A stretch of DNA of 24,035 nucleotides. Source: JBBTQJ01 sp038065755 (lineage in GTDB: Bacteria > Patescibacteriota > Minisyncoccia > Minisyncoccales > Staskawiczbacteraceae). The stretch lies in the NCBI GenBank assembly GCA_038065755.1, contig JBBTQJ010000018.1, positions 1-24,035 of the forward strand, in the 5' to 3' direction. Made by a program: the position numbers and the translations under genes. Within the stretch, counting starts at the first letter, position 1. Each line of letters begins with the position of its first letter. Below, one piece after another: positions 13,900-20,991 of the stretch. The notes beneath the pieces are model-generated. The model made no database searches, was not told where the DNA came from, and worked only from the letters and a program-made list of their open reading frames with translations.

Positions 13900-15075
13900 T
13901 TATTTTTTGAAGTATTCGTTTAGGCAGTCTTTGAATTTTTCTAAATGTTCGTTTTTAATGCGGAATCCCGAGGCTTGGGCATGGCCGCCGTAAGTCATTA
14001 AAAAATCAGAGCAGGTTTTCATTGCCTCAACAGAATTTGTTCCTTTTGGGTTTCTTACAGACCCGCAACTTTCTTTTTCTCCTTTTTTAAAAATAAACGC
14101 CGGTTTTTCATATTTTTGAGAAGTGACAGACGCCACAGATCCCGCCAAGGTTAAACGCCAGGCCGGATCCCCCTCAAAAATAATCGGGTCTTCTGTTTTT
14201 CTGTTGGCTCTTCTTTCCACTTCCTGTATAATTTCTTTTACTTCTCGCTGTTTGCATTTGTTTTTTAAAAGCAAACTCTCGGCTATTTCTTTGCATTTTT
14301 CAACAGAAGAAGAGGTTAAAAGAAGGTAAGAGTCGTTCTGATAATTTTTACTTTCGGCCGCGTTCAAAGCAGAAATAATCTTTTGAAGAGAGTTTTCCCA
14401 GCCCAAAGCTGGTCCGCCTCGGGCGGAAAGAACATAACCTTCTCCCAAAATATCTAAAAACGCCCTCAAGGCGGGGCGAAAAGTATTTTTTAAAGACCTA
14501 ATGCCTTCTTCAATTATTTTTTCATTGTCGTTTGTTTGGGGCACCATATCTGCAATAGTTCCAAGCGCGGCAAGTTCTAAAAAACTATTTTTTAAATTTT
14601 TAGAAATTTTGTTTCCCAACATTTCTTCACAAAGTTTAAAAGTAATCCCAACATTAGCTAATCCTTTAAAAGGATAATTGTCGTCTTCCTGTTTTGGGTC
14701 AACAATAATTGGAGTATCCGGCTTTTCATGCAATGTTTCGTGGTGGTCTATAATTATAACCTCAAATCCCATTTTTTTAGCTACTTCAATTTCTTCTAAG
14801 TTTCCTATGCCAAGATCTAATGTAATAAAAAGAGCCGGAGTTTTATTTTTTAAAATATTCAAAACATTTATATTTATGCCATAACCGTCGCTTTCCCTGT
14901 CTGGAAAAAGAATAGCTTCGGCTTTTCCCCCTAAATTTTTAATTGCCTCTTCTAATATAACAACAGACGATATTCCGTCTAAATCAGAATCACCATATAA
15001 AATAATGCGCTCTTTGTTTAAGACCGCTTTTTTAATTCTCTCGGCCGCTTTTTCTATGTTTTTTATTTTTAACAT
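13900..15075 (-). CDS. RecJ-like DHH-family single-strand exonuclease
   Basis: DHH/DHHA1 enzymes use two metal ions to hydrolyse phosphodiesters; RecJ members degrade single-stranded DNA 5' to 3'. The 391-residue product has motif I YGDSDLDG (D29, D31, D33), the FITLDLGIGN segment, IIIDHHETL (motif III, near residue 111), the VDPKQ motif, then a DHHA1 domain with YGGHAQASGFRI (about 365-376). It is shorter than E. coli RecJ (577), lacking the C-terminal OB domain, which is common in reduced genomes; oligoribonuclease or cyclic dinucleotide activity cannot be excluded. The segment VLSARGGPALGWEN replaces the usual core sequence before the LNA motif and is encoded by a local GC-rich palindrome near 14410-14425. 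The PemK-like gene follows after 14 nt. Confidence 0.88.
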   Translation of the reverse strand: MLKIKNIEKAAERIKKAVLNKERIILYGDSDLDGISSVVILEEAIKNLGGKAEAILFPDRESDGYGININVLNILKNKTPALFITLDLGIGNLEEIEVAKKMGFEVIIIDHHETLHEKPDTPIIVDPKQEDDNYPFKGLANVGITFKLCEEMLGNKISKNLKNSFLELAALGTIADMVPQTNDNEKIIEEGIRSLKNTFRPALRAFLDILGEGYVLSARGGPALGWENSLQKIISALNAAESKNYQNDSYLLLTSSSVEKCKEIAESLLLKNKCKQREVKEIIQEVERRANRKTEDPIIFEGDPAWRLTLAGSVASVTSQKYEKPAFIFKKGEKESCGSVRNPKGTNSVEAMKTCSDFLMTYGGHAQASGFRIKNEHLEKFKDCLNEYFKK

Positions 15076-15098
15076 CGGTAATTAGAGCGAAGAAAAAA

Positions 15099-15218
15099 AC
15101 TTTTGAAAGTAATTCCGCAGGCGGGCTGGGCATGGTTTCGCCAGCAGGCGAACCAGCCCGCCGAGGTTTTAGGCGTCCCCGCCGCGCTGGCGGCGGGGAC
15201 GCCGGTACTTTCAAAAGT
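15099..15218. repeat. Nested GC-rich palindromic element between pgk and the RecJ-like gene
   Basis: An outer perfect 13-bp inverted repeat (ACTTTTGAAAGTA, 15099-15111, with TACTTTCAAAAGT, 15206-15218) encloses two hairpins. The first is GGCGGGCT/AGCCCGCC (15120-15162) with an inner GGTT-CGCC/GGCGAACC stem. The second is a perfect 14-bp stem (15172-15185 with 15190-15203) and a 4-nt loop. The inner part is very GC-rich in an otherwise AT-rich region. It could be a transposable palindromic unit (REP/MITE-like) or an unusual terminator of pgk. Confidence 0.7.
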
Positions 15219-15230
15219 TCTTTTCCGAAG

Positions 15231-16271
15231 CTACATTAATGCTTCCAGTCCGGGCATTTTTTCTCCAGCCAAATATGACAGCATTGCCCCTCCGCCACTC
15301 GAAATATGGCTGAACTTATCAATTATACCCTGTTTTTTTAAAAATTCAATCGTTTCACCTCCGCCAACAACAGAAAACGCTCTGCTTTCAATAATTGCCT
15401 TGGCAATTTCCAGGGTTCCTTTGGCATATTTATCATCTTCATATTTTCCAAACGGCCCGTTCCAAACAATTGTCTTTGCCTGCAATATTTTTTCACAAAA
15501 CATATCTATGGCTTTTTGGTTGATGTCTTTGGCGTCTAAAAAATCTTCCGGCCCCATTATTTTTTCCAGGCGCAAAAGCTGTATTCCTTTATCTTGTATT
15601 TCTTTTTTAATTAGTCCGCTAATGAGCACAAAATCTGCCAATTCTGAAATTTTATTAATGAATTTAGATTTTGTTTCTATTTTCTTGCCCCCGACAATTA
15701 CCACCACAGGCCCTTGCCCCCCCCTTAAAACCTTATCTAAATTTTCAATTTCTTTCAAGAGCAAAAATCCGGCATAAGAAGGCAGATATTGAGGTAGGCC
15801 CGTAATTGAAGCATGCGCCCTATGGCATACCGAAAATGCGTCGTTAATATAAATATCTCCCAGCCAAGAAATTTTTTCTGCGAACTCAAGACTTCCTGCT
15901 TTTTCTTCTTGATGAAATCTTAAATTTTCCAATAACAAAACCTCTCCTCCTCTTAAATCCTGCGTGTAGCTTTCAATTGCAGGCCCCACACAGTCGTCTG
16001 CTTTCATAATTTCTGTTTTTAAAATATCTCCCAATCTTTCTCCTATTTTGTCTAATTTTAAAATTGGATTAATTTTTCCTTCAGGATCTCCCAGGTGGCT
16101 CATTAAAATTACTTTTGCCTTGTTTTCTATTAAATACTTTATGGTTAAAACAGATTCTTTTATTCTAAAATCATCTAAAATATTCCCCGAGCCGTCTAAG
16201 GGAACATTAAAATCACACCTGACCAAAACCCTTTTATTTAAAACATTGAGTTCTTTGATTGATTTAAACAT
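15231..16271 (-). CDS. pgk: Phosphoglycerate kinase, short form
   Basis: PGK transfers phosphate from 1,3-bisphosphoglycerate to ADP in lower glycolysis, in the cytoplasm. The signature LVRCDFNVPL is at residues 16-25. Further motifs are LMSHLGDP, LLLENLRFH, NDAFSVCHRAHAS, VVIVGGKKIETKSKF (VGG-K region, here GGKK in place of GGAK), VWNGPFGKYE and SVVGGGETIEFL, ending with HISSGGGAMLSYLAG. At 346 residues it is about 45 shorter than typical bacterial PGK, with compact loops in the N-terminal domain. Compact PGKs suit a fermentative cell with a partial glycolysis. Upstream sits a 2 x 29-bp tandem repeat. Downstream is the nested palindromic element, then the RecJ-like gene. Confidence 0.97.
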   Translation of the reverse strand: MFKSIKELNVLNKRVLVRCDFNVPLDGSGNILDDFRIKESVLTIKYLIENKAKVILMSHLGDPEGKINPILKLDKIGERLGDILKTEIMKADDCVGPAIESYTQDLRGGEVLLLENLRFHQEEKAGSLEFAEKISWLGDIYINDAFSVCHRAHASITGLPQYLPSYAGFLLLKEIENLDKVLRGGQGPVVVIVGGKKIETKSKFINKISELADFVLISGLIKKEIQDKGIQLLRLEKIMGPEDFLDAKDINQKAIDMFCEKILQAKTIVWNGPFGKYEDDKYAKGTLEIAKAIIESRAFSVVGGGETIEFLKKQGIIDKFSHISSGGGAMLSYLAGEKMPGLEALM

Positions 16272-16283
16272 TTTATTATTATG

Positions 16284-16341
16284 TCGCTACGCTAATTATT
16301 AAAATAATTATATCGCTACGCTAATTATTAAAATAATTATA
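16284..16341. repeat. Two perfect 29-bp tandem repeats before pgk
   Basis: The unit TCGCTACGCTAATTATT... occurs at 16284-16312 and 16313-16341 without mismatch. Each unit contains the dyad AATTATT-AA-AATAATT. The repeats start 12 bp upstream of the pgk ATG and include a minus-strand TATAAT (16315-16310), so they form its promoter region. The 15-mer TATATCGCTACGCTA recurs once near 23535. Confidence 0.8.
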
Positions 16342-16368
16342 GAATATTTTTGGTAATTTTGCCATTTC

Positions 16369-16863
16369 CTATGCCACTTCCTGTTGACCCTTCAATAATT
16401 CGTAATTTGATTTTTGCTTCAAAAAATCAACTGCCGTCTGTAACTCTCTAAATTTATTGTCTGCATCCAGCAACCTTTTTTCGTTTATCGCATAGCCTTT
16501 TACCAGATAATCTCTCAGGGTTTTTGTAGCCCAAATCCTGAACTTAATTCCTTGCTGGGATTTAATTCTATATCCAACCGATATAACTATATCAAGATTA
16601 TAAAAATCGTTTTCTCTTTCAATAATTCTTTTACCTTCTTTTTGAACTATTCGGAATTTCCGAATAGTTGACTCTTGTTGTAATTCTTTTTCTTTGTAGA
16701 TATTTTTTATGTGCTCATTTATTGTTGGCACTCCCTTGCCAAAAAGCGCCGCCATTTGTTTTTGGCTCAACCAAACAGTATCTTGATCTAATTTTACATC
16801 AATCTTTATATTATTATTTAATTTATAAATAATTATTTCCCCTTTTTTCGGTTCTTGTCTCAT
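16369..16863 (-). pseudogene. RhuM-family protein, C-terminally truncated
   Basis: RhuM-like proteins are about 330 residues and of unknown biochemical role, often on islands and beside restriction or toxin genes. Here 164 residues remain from ATG 16863 (MRQEPKKGEI). The N-terminal domain is intact: VWLSQKQMAALFGKGVPTINEHIKNIYKEKEL (HTH-like), STIRKFRIVQKEGKR, FYNLDIVISVGYR, FRIWATKTLRDYLVKGYAINEKRL. The ORF stops after the LLKGQQEVA segment, where longer members continue. The start codon coincides with the point where a fragment of the zinc-ribbon gene (16823-16936) loses similarity to its full copy, so this gene was joined to that sequence by recombination. A TTG at 16872 in the same frame is an alternative start. 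It may be a stable N-terminal-only version. Confidence 0.7.
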
Positions 16864-16936
16864 AAAACGCAAAATCGTCGGACTCTATAATAAAGTCCTT
16901 TTTGCAGTTTTGGCAAATTCTTGTTTCTTGATCCAT
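16823..16936 (-). pseudogene. 5' fragment of the zinc-ribbon gene
   Basis: From ATG 16936 the first 25-26 codons (MDQETRICQNCKKDFII...DDFAFYE) match the start of the full copy at 20982 closely, in DNA and protein. They include the C-x2-C pair C8 and C11. Similarity ends at GAGA, just at the RhuM-like start codon, after which the frame runs 11 unrelated codons to a stop at 16823. It shows a former gene copy cut by a recombination event. Confidence 0.85.
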
Positions 16937-16945
16937 AATTTTATC

Positions 16946-17272
16946 TTAGAATTTGTTTAAATTTGCAGCATAATTAAAACCATAAAAATAATTATTCCAT
17001 TTCTCGTCGCTTGAACCATAAATATTATCAAAATAAAAATAATCGGCCATGCATTCTCTTACCCTTAAAAGCTCTTTTAGTCTTTTTTTATTTTTTGGAT
17101 CTTCAATTGTTAAATCCAGCAATTCCAACCCCCTTTCAAAAAATGCCACACTTTCTTCTTTGCCTTTTTTTCGCCAATTTATCGCTCTGCCGATTTCTGC
17201 TCCTACATTTGCCATTTGTTCTGCAAGCGAAAAACTAAGCCACCTGTTTTTAAATTGTTCAGAAAAAATCAT
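16946..17272 (-). CDS. Conserved hypothetical protein, 108 residues
   Basis: I do not recognise a named domain, but the sequence type (LAEQMANVGAEIGRAINWRKKG...LELLDLTIEDPKNKKRLKELLRVRECMADYF) is one I associate with Patescibacteria and some other bacteria. It is soluble and mostly helical, with a C-terminal aromatic segment (WNNYFYGFNYAANLNKF). Its start codon overlaps the DUF5674 stop by 4 nt (ATGA), so the two are translationally coupled and may form one functional unit. No catalytic motif is evident. A paired regulatory or toxin-antitoxin-like function is only a guess from the tight two-gene layout. Confidence 0.8.
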   Translation of the reverse strand: MIFSEQFKNRWLSFSLAEQMANVGAEIGRAINWRKKGKEESVAFFERGLELLDLTIEDPKNKKRLKELLRVRECMADYFYFDNIYGSSDEKWNNYFYGFNYAANLNKF

Positions 17273-17610
17273 TTAAGTGATTTATTAACTATTTTAATTA
17301 TTCTATCTTTTATCTCCACACTATCAATCCCTCTTGATTTATTTCCCAAGCCCGGCTTTAAATTTATCATAGAATCAAACTCAATGAAGTTTTCTCCCAA
17401 TTTTTTTGGCCATATATTTATTCCCCAAATATTTTTAGGTTCAGAATTTTCTTTTTCTATTAAAAGTTGCTCCAAATCCACGTGCATTTCTGCGTCAACT
17501 GCCATAATTTCTTTTTCAATATCAACAACCGCTTTCACAAGGTTTTCATACATTCTTTTTGCCATTTCCTTTAACTCCAAAATTGTGATTTTATCCTTCA
17601 CGATTTTCAT
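17269..17610 (-). CDS. DUF5674 family protein
   Basis: The 113-residue protein has the DUF5674 pattern as I know it: LVKAVVDIEKEIMAVDAEMHVDLEQLLIE, then WGINIWPKKLGENFIEFDSMINLKPGLGN-SRGI, and a helical end. The function of the family is unknown. The gene lies 13 nt after the VirD4-like ATPase stop and overlaps the next ORF by 4 nt, so all three are likely cotranscribed. The conserved acidic residues (VDIEKE, VDAEMHVD, EFDSM) could bind metal, but that is inference. Confidence 0.82.
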   Translation of the reverse strand: MKIVKDKITILELKEMAKRMYENLVKAVVDIEKEIMAVDAEMHVDLEQLLIEKENSEPKNIWGINIWPKKLGENFIEFDSMINLKPGLGNKSRGIDSVEIKDRIIKIVNKSLK

Positions 17611-17623
17611 AAAATGTTTTTTA

Positions 17624-19102
17624 TTAAATTAACGGCTCTTCTGGCTTCGCCTCGCCGGAAGATTCAGCGGAAGCGAGCTTTGACTCTGCTGAACCTTTTC
17701 CCTTGCCTTCAATTATAGATTTTTCGTGGGAACTTCTCATAATTTTTGACTCTTCTTCTTTCATAAGTTTTTTAGCGTCTTCATCTGAAATGGTGTACTT
17801 TGCGCGAGATTGCTCAACAATTTCCCTTTTAAAAGACTTGTGAGAGGGTGGCAAAACTTTAAGAGTTTGGGCAGAAAAAGGGTCATAAGCCTCACCGTCA
17901 ATAGTTTCTTTGATATAAAAATTCTGAACCCCTAGATTCACCATATCTTTAACGCCGAATATGGGTGCCATTTCCGGCTCTAATTTAACCGCGTCTTCAC
18001 CCCCCACTCTAAACACAACAATAGTTCCCGTGTTTCCTAAAACCGCCTGCTGGACTTTAGGGATAAGCTGTCCCATATATTGGTGAGCCACCGTAAGACA
18101 AATAGCATATTTTCGGGCTTCAGATAATATATTTTCAAAAGTTTCTGTCATAAGGTTATGGAACTCGTCAACATAGAGATAATAATCTTTTCTTTCGTCT
18201 TCGGGCAGCACAGCTCGCGCCATGCCCGCCTGCTTGATTTTTGTAATAAACATTGAACCAAAAAAACTGGAGTTTTCTTCTCCTAATTTACCTTTAGACA
18301 AGTTAATTAAAATAATTTTTTCTTCATTCATCAGTTTTTCCAAATCAACTTTATTTTCTTTTTGGCCAAAAATACCCCTCAGGGCAGGGTCCGAAAGAAA
18401 CTGCGCCAGTTTATTTACCAGCGGGATAATGGCTTCGGTGTCGTATTTTTCCGACCAGTCGGCAAATTCAATAGCCCAAAATCTTTTAACCATATCGTCT
18501 TGAATATATTCAACCACCAGCTGGCGATAATTGCGATCGGTAAGCATGGAAATCATGCCTCGCATAGTGCCGTGCGGGTAGTCTAAAAGAGCCAAACAAG
18601 TAAAGCGGAACACATGCTCAAGCCTGGGCGTCCAGTTGGCGCCGAATTGCCTTTCTAAAACCTCGATTAATCCTTGAGTTAGCTGGTGTTTAAAACCCGG
18701 ATCAATATTTGCTAAAGGATTAAAAGAAATAGGATGTTTGGAATCAGAGGGATCAATAAGCACCACATCATTTATTCTGTTTTCTGGAATAAAGTGTAAA
18801 ATTTCTTCTATAACATCGCCATGAGGGTCAATAAAACAAAGCCCATAGTTGTAACCAATGTCTTGGCGAACAAAAAGTTCAAGAAGCTTGGATTTGCCCA
18901 CTCCGCTTTTACCAACAATATATACATGCCTGCGCCTGTCTATGCGTTTAATGCCGAAAATAAACTTTTGCTCTTGCAAAGCCGCTTCATAATTGGTTTT
19001 GCCAATAAAAGAACAATCTTCGGGCTTCACTGCCCCATACACGGGGAGCTCGGGAGGCGGAGGCGCCAATTTAAATCTGCGAATTCTATTTTTTTCTGCC
19101 AT
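17624..19102 (-). CDS. VirD4/TraG-like DUF87 ATPase (type IV secretion-type)
   Basis: The product is a 492-residue P-loop ATPase of the VirD4/TraG coupling-protein group. Walker A is GKSGVGKS (residues 64-71), followed by LCFIDPHGDVIEEIL, typical of this family, and VVLIDPSDSKHPISFNPL. A Walker B-like LYVDEFHNL lies near residue 313, with the TraG/TraM recognition segment. There is no membrane helix, unlike classic VirD4, so it is a soluble ATPase that may need a partner at the membrane. The C-terminal tail is Ser/Ala/Glu-rich. Such soluble ATPases are common in Patescibacteria and may move DNA or drive pili; no other secretion or conjugation gene is in the window. DUF5674 follows closely. 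Confidence 0.9.
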   Translation of the reverse strand: MAEKNRIRRFKLAPPPPELPVYGAVKPEDCSFIGKTNYEAALQEQKFIFGIKRIDRRRHVYIVGKSGVGKSKLLELFVRQDIGYNYGLCFIDPHGDVIEEILHFIPENRINDVVLIDPSDSKHPISFNPLANIDPGFKHQLTQGLIEVLERQFGANWTPRLEHVFRFTCLALLDYPHGTMRGMISMLTDRNYRQLVVEYIQDDMVKRFWAIEFADWSEKYDTEAIIPLVNKLAQFLSDPALRGIFGQKENKVDLEKLMNEEKIILINLSKGKLGEENSSFFGSMFITKIKQAGMARAVLPEDERKDYYLYVDEFHNLMTETFENILSEARKYAICLTVAHQYMGQLIPKVQQAVLGNTGTIVVFRVGGEDAVKLEPEMAPIFGVKDMVNLGVQNFYIKETIDGEAYDPFSAQTLKVLPPSHKSFKREIVEQSRAKYTISDEDAKKLMKEEESKIMRSSHEKSIIEGKGKGSAESKLASAESSGEAKPEEPLI

Positions 19103-19167
19103 AATTTTTGAATTATGAATTTATTTATCATAGCTTTTTTACGCGCTTTCAGCAAGTCAAAAATTGC

Positions 19168-19186
19168 ATAGACGTCGGACGTCTAT
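19168..19186. terminator. Short palindrome, possible terminator after the zinc-ribbon gene
   Basis: ATAGACGTC-G-GACGTCTAT is perfect with a 1-nt spacer. On the minus strand it lies 12 nt after the zinc-ribbon stop and a run of T follows after GCAAT. The tight loop would have to open, so it is a moderate terminator candidate or a protein site. Confidence 0.4.
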
Positions 19187-19197
19187 ACGTCTTTTAA

Positions 19198-20982
19198 TTA
19201 CGCTACTTCGGCGTTGTAGCAACTTTCGCAGTAAACTATTTCCGGCCTATCGGGAGCGTAGGATGTTTCAAATTTATTAGGGCATCTTTCACTATGATGC
19301 GGATGATTTCTAGCCTGTGGTGAGCTTGTCGAACCATCGCACATGCACTGGCGGTGCCAGAGTTTGAAGGGATTACGGTTCTGAAGGCGATCGTTATGGC
19401 GAGAATAAAAACATTTTCTAGGCAGAGGAATATGATGGTAGCGATAAAATAATAATTCGTTAGGCAAAATACGGAATGCTTTACTACAATTGTGCAACTT
19501 TGCGCTTTCTTCGTCTTTCTCCCATTCTTCGCATAAAATAATCTCTTTGGTAATAAAATCATCTACTTCTTCTATGGAATCGGGGAGTTCTGATGCTTTT
19601 TTTGTTATTTGATAACTGCGGTCTTCGGGGTCTATCCAAAGACATTCAAGTGCCTCAACTTGACTTTTGCTCATAGGAAAATGTTCTTGCGCAGGACTAT
19701 GATTATATGCGTAAGGCGACATCATCGGCGGAAAATATTCGCCATATTTATAAACTATTCCTTTTTTATCCACGTACGGCATATAATTCATGTGATTAAT
19801 AATTTTGGTCCTGAGTGCCTCGAAGGATTCTTTAGTATATTGCTTGTTTAAAATACAATACTGCTTATTACGGAGACCGACGCATCCAAAAAGGTTGGAA
19901 GACGACTGGCAGAAAATTGAATATTCTGTGTTGCGCACCTCTGGCCAGCATTCATTTGAAAAATGCACATTGTAGGCACCAAGCCCAGTGTTCGTTGCCT
20001 CATAAACCAATTCGGCGCCACTTCCCCAAACCGTATAGTCGTAACAATTTTGTAGCGGGCCAATTTCAATATAAGAAGTATAACGGACGTTTTCTGCTTT
20101 ATGGATTAAAAAAGAATCTCTTGTATTTTTGCAGTTATATATGTAGTCCCCTGAAACATTTGTATTTTTTAATCCCTGAAAAAATTTTACAGGATGCTGC
20201 AACCAAAAAGCGCGCGCTTTTTGTAAAATTTCCTGAACAGCTGAATAAGAATCTAAATGGAAATCTTTTATTTTTACAATATATTCATCTCTGGTATATT
20301 GCTGATTAAAAACGCAGTATTTTTTATTTCGTAGATTTACACAACCAAAACAATCATTGCAACCAACGCAATTTTTGCAAAACCATAAATTGAAAGAGTC
20401 CGAACATTGGATAGAATAAAAACAGTTTGTGCAAGAATTAAGCCAAAAACTATTATAGCATCTTTCACATTTGAAACAGGCTGCAAGGTCAAGAGAATTT
20501 TTTGAGTCGCTCAGGGTGACGCTGTACATACAATCCTCGCAATAATTTCCATTGAAACACATATAACAATTCCTGTATCCGTCAAAATTATTAGAATAAT
20601 CACTGTTGACCCCGCGAATCACAGACAGAGCAAAAGCCGGAACCGAATAAAATAGTTCATTAAGTTGAACAAAAAACTGTTTAGAGAAATCGTATTCTTT
20701 CCCAGAATCAGTTGCGCTCCACTGGTCAGAATACCAAACGTTATTTTCGTAAACTTTTAATCCGCCTTCTTTTGGCTGCATAGAAAAAATCTCCTTTCCA
20801 GAAAAATCGCTTTTTATTTTGTAAAGAAAGTGTTCGTTTCGAAAAGCTAGTCGTCGCTGAAACCTGCACTCGGGGCAAAACGTCGGCGGTGGAACTTTTA
20901 CTTTCTCGTAAAACGCAAAGTCGTCAGGCTCTATAATAAAGTCCTGTTTGCAGTTTTGACAATTACGGGTTTCTTGATTCAT
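19198..20982 (-). CDS. Cysteine-rich zinc-ribbon protein, full copy
   Basis: The product is 594 residues from ATG 20982; a TTG at 20991 would add three, but the 5' fragment at 16936 supports the ATG. Residues 8-39 form a zinc ribbon (C8-x2-C11 and C36-P-E-C39-R). The middle (about 130-240) has many short Cys-x2-Cys units about 18-20 residues apart (CYMCFNGNYCEDC, CFKCERC, CKNCVGCNDCFGC), suggesting a solenoid or beta-helix with metal sites. A LRNKxYCxxNxQYTxxx(Y/F) module occurs twice. The C-terminal domain has KCFYSR, RQCMCD, HHSERC and YCESCY. It lacks a signal peptide. The family recurs in Patescibacteria genomes as I recall; its function is unknown. The start is 9 nt after the Fic stop, so they form an operon. 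A 27-nt repeat-like insert encodes GSTSSPQAR at 19309-19335. Confidence 0.85.
   Translation of the reverse strand: MNQETRNCQNCKQDFIIEPDDFAFYEKVKVPPPTFCPECRFQRRLAFRNEHFLYKIKSDFSGKEIFSMQPKEGGLKVYENNVWYSDQWSATDSGKEYDFSKQFFVQLNELFYSVPAFALSVIRGVNSDYSNNFDGYRNCYMCFNGNYCEDCMYSVTLSDSKNSLDLAACFKCERCYNSFWLNSCTNCFYSIQCSDSFNLWFCKNCVGCNDCFGCVNLRNKKYCVFNQQYTRDEYIVKIKDFHLDSYSAVQEILQKARAFWLQHPVKFFQGLKNTNVSGDYIYNCKNTRDSFLIHKAENVRYTSYIEIGPLQNCYDYTVWGSGAELVYEATNTGLGAYNVHFSNECWPEVRNTEYSIFCQSSSNLFGCVGLRNKQYCILNKQYTKESFEALRTKIINHMNYMPYVDKKGIVYKYGEYFPPMMSPYAYNHSPAQEHFPMSKSQVEALECLWIDPEDRSYQITKKASELPDSIEEVDDFITKEIILCEEWEKDEESAKLHNCSKAFRILPNELLFYRYHHIPLPRKCFYSRHNDRLQNRNPFKLWHRQCMCDGSTSSPQARNHPHHSERCPNKFETSYAPDRPEIVYCESCYNAEVA
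19309..19335 (-). repeat. In-frame short repeat insertion in the zinc-ribbon gene
   Basis: The full copy reads CMCD-GSTSSPQAR-NHPHH, while the paralogue at 23547 reads CMCD-K-NHPHH. The extra DNA (GGTTCGACAAGCTCACCA on the minus strand plus 9 nt) resembles short dispersed repeats of the TTCGACAAGCTCA type known from many bacterial genomes. Confidence 0.6.
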
Positions 20983-20991
20983 ATATTTCAA

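Noticed and set aside
13598..13993. 131-codon plus-strand frame
   Set aside because: Antisense to the PemK-like and RecJ-like genes, phenylalanine-rich shadow.
15103..15777. 224-codon plus-strand frame opposite pgk
   Set aside because: Antisense to pgk and running through the palindromic element.
16284..16341. CRISPR array
   Set aside because: Two abutting 29-bp units with no spacers between them; a tandem duplication, and no cas genes are present.
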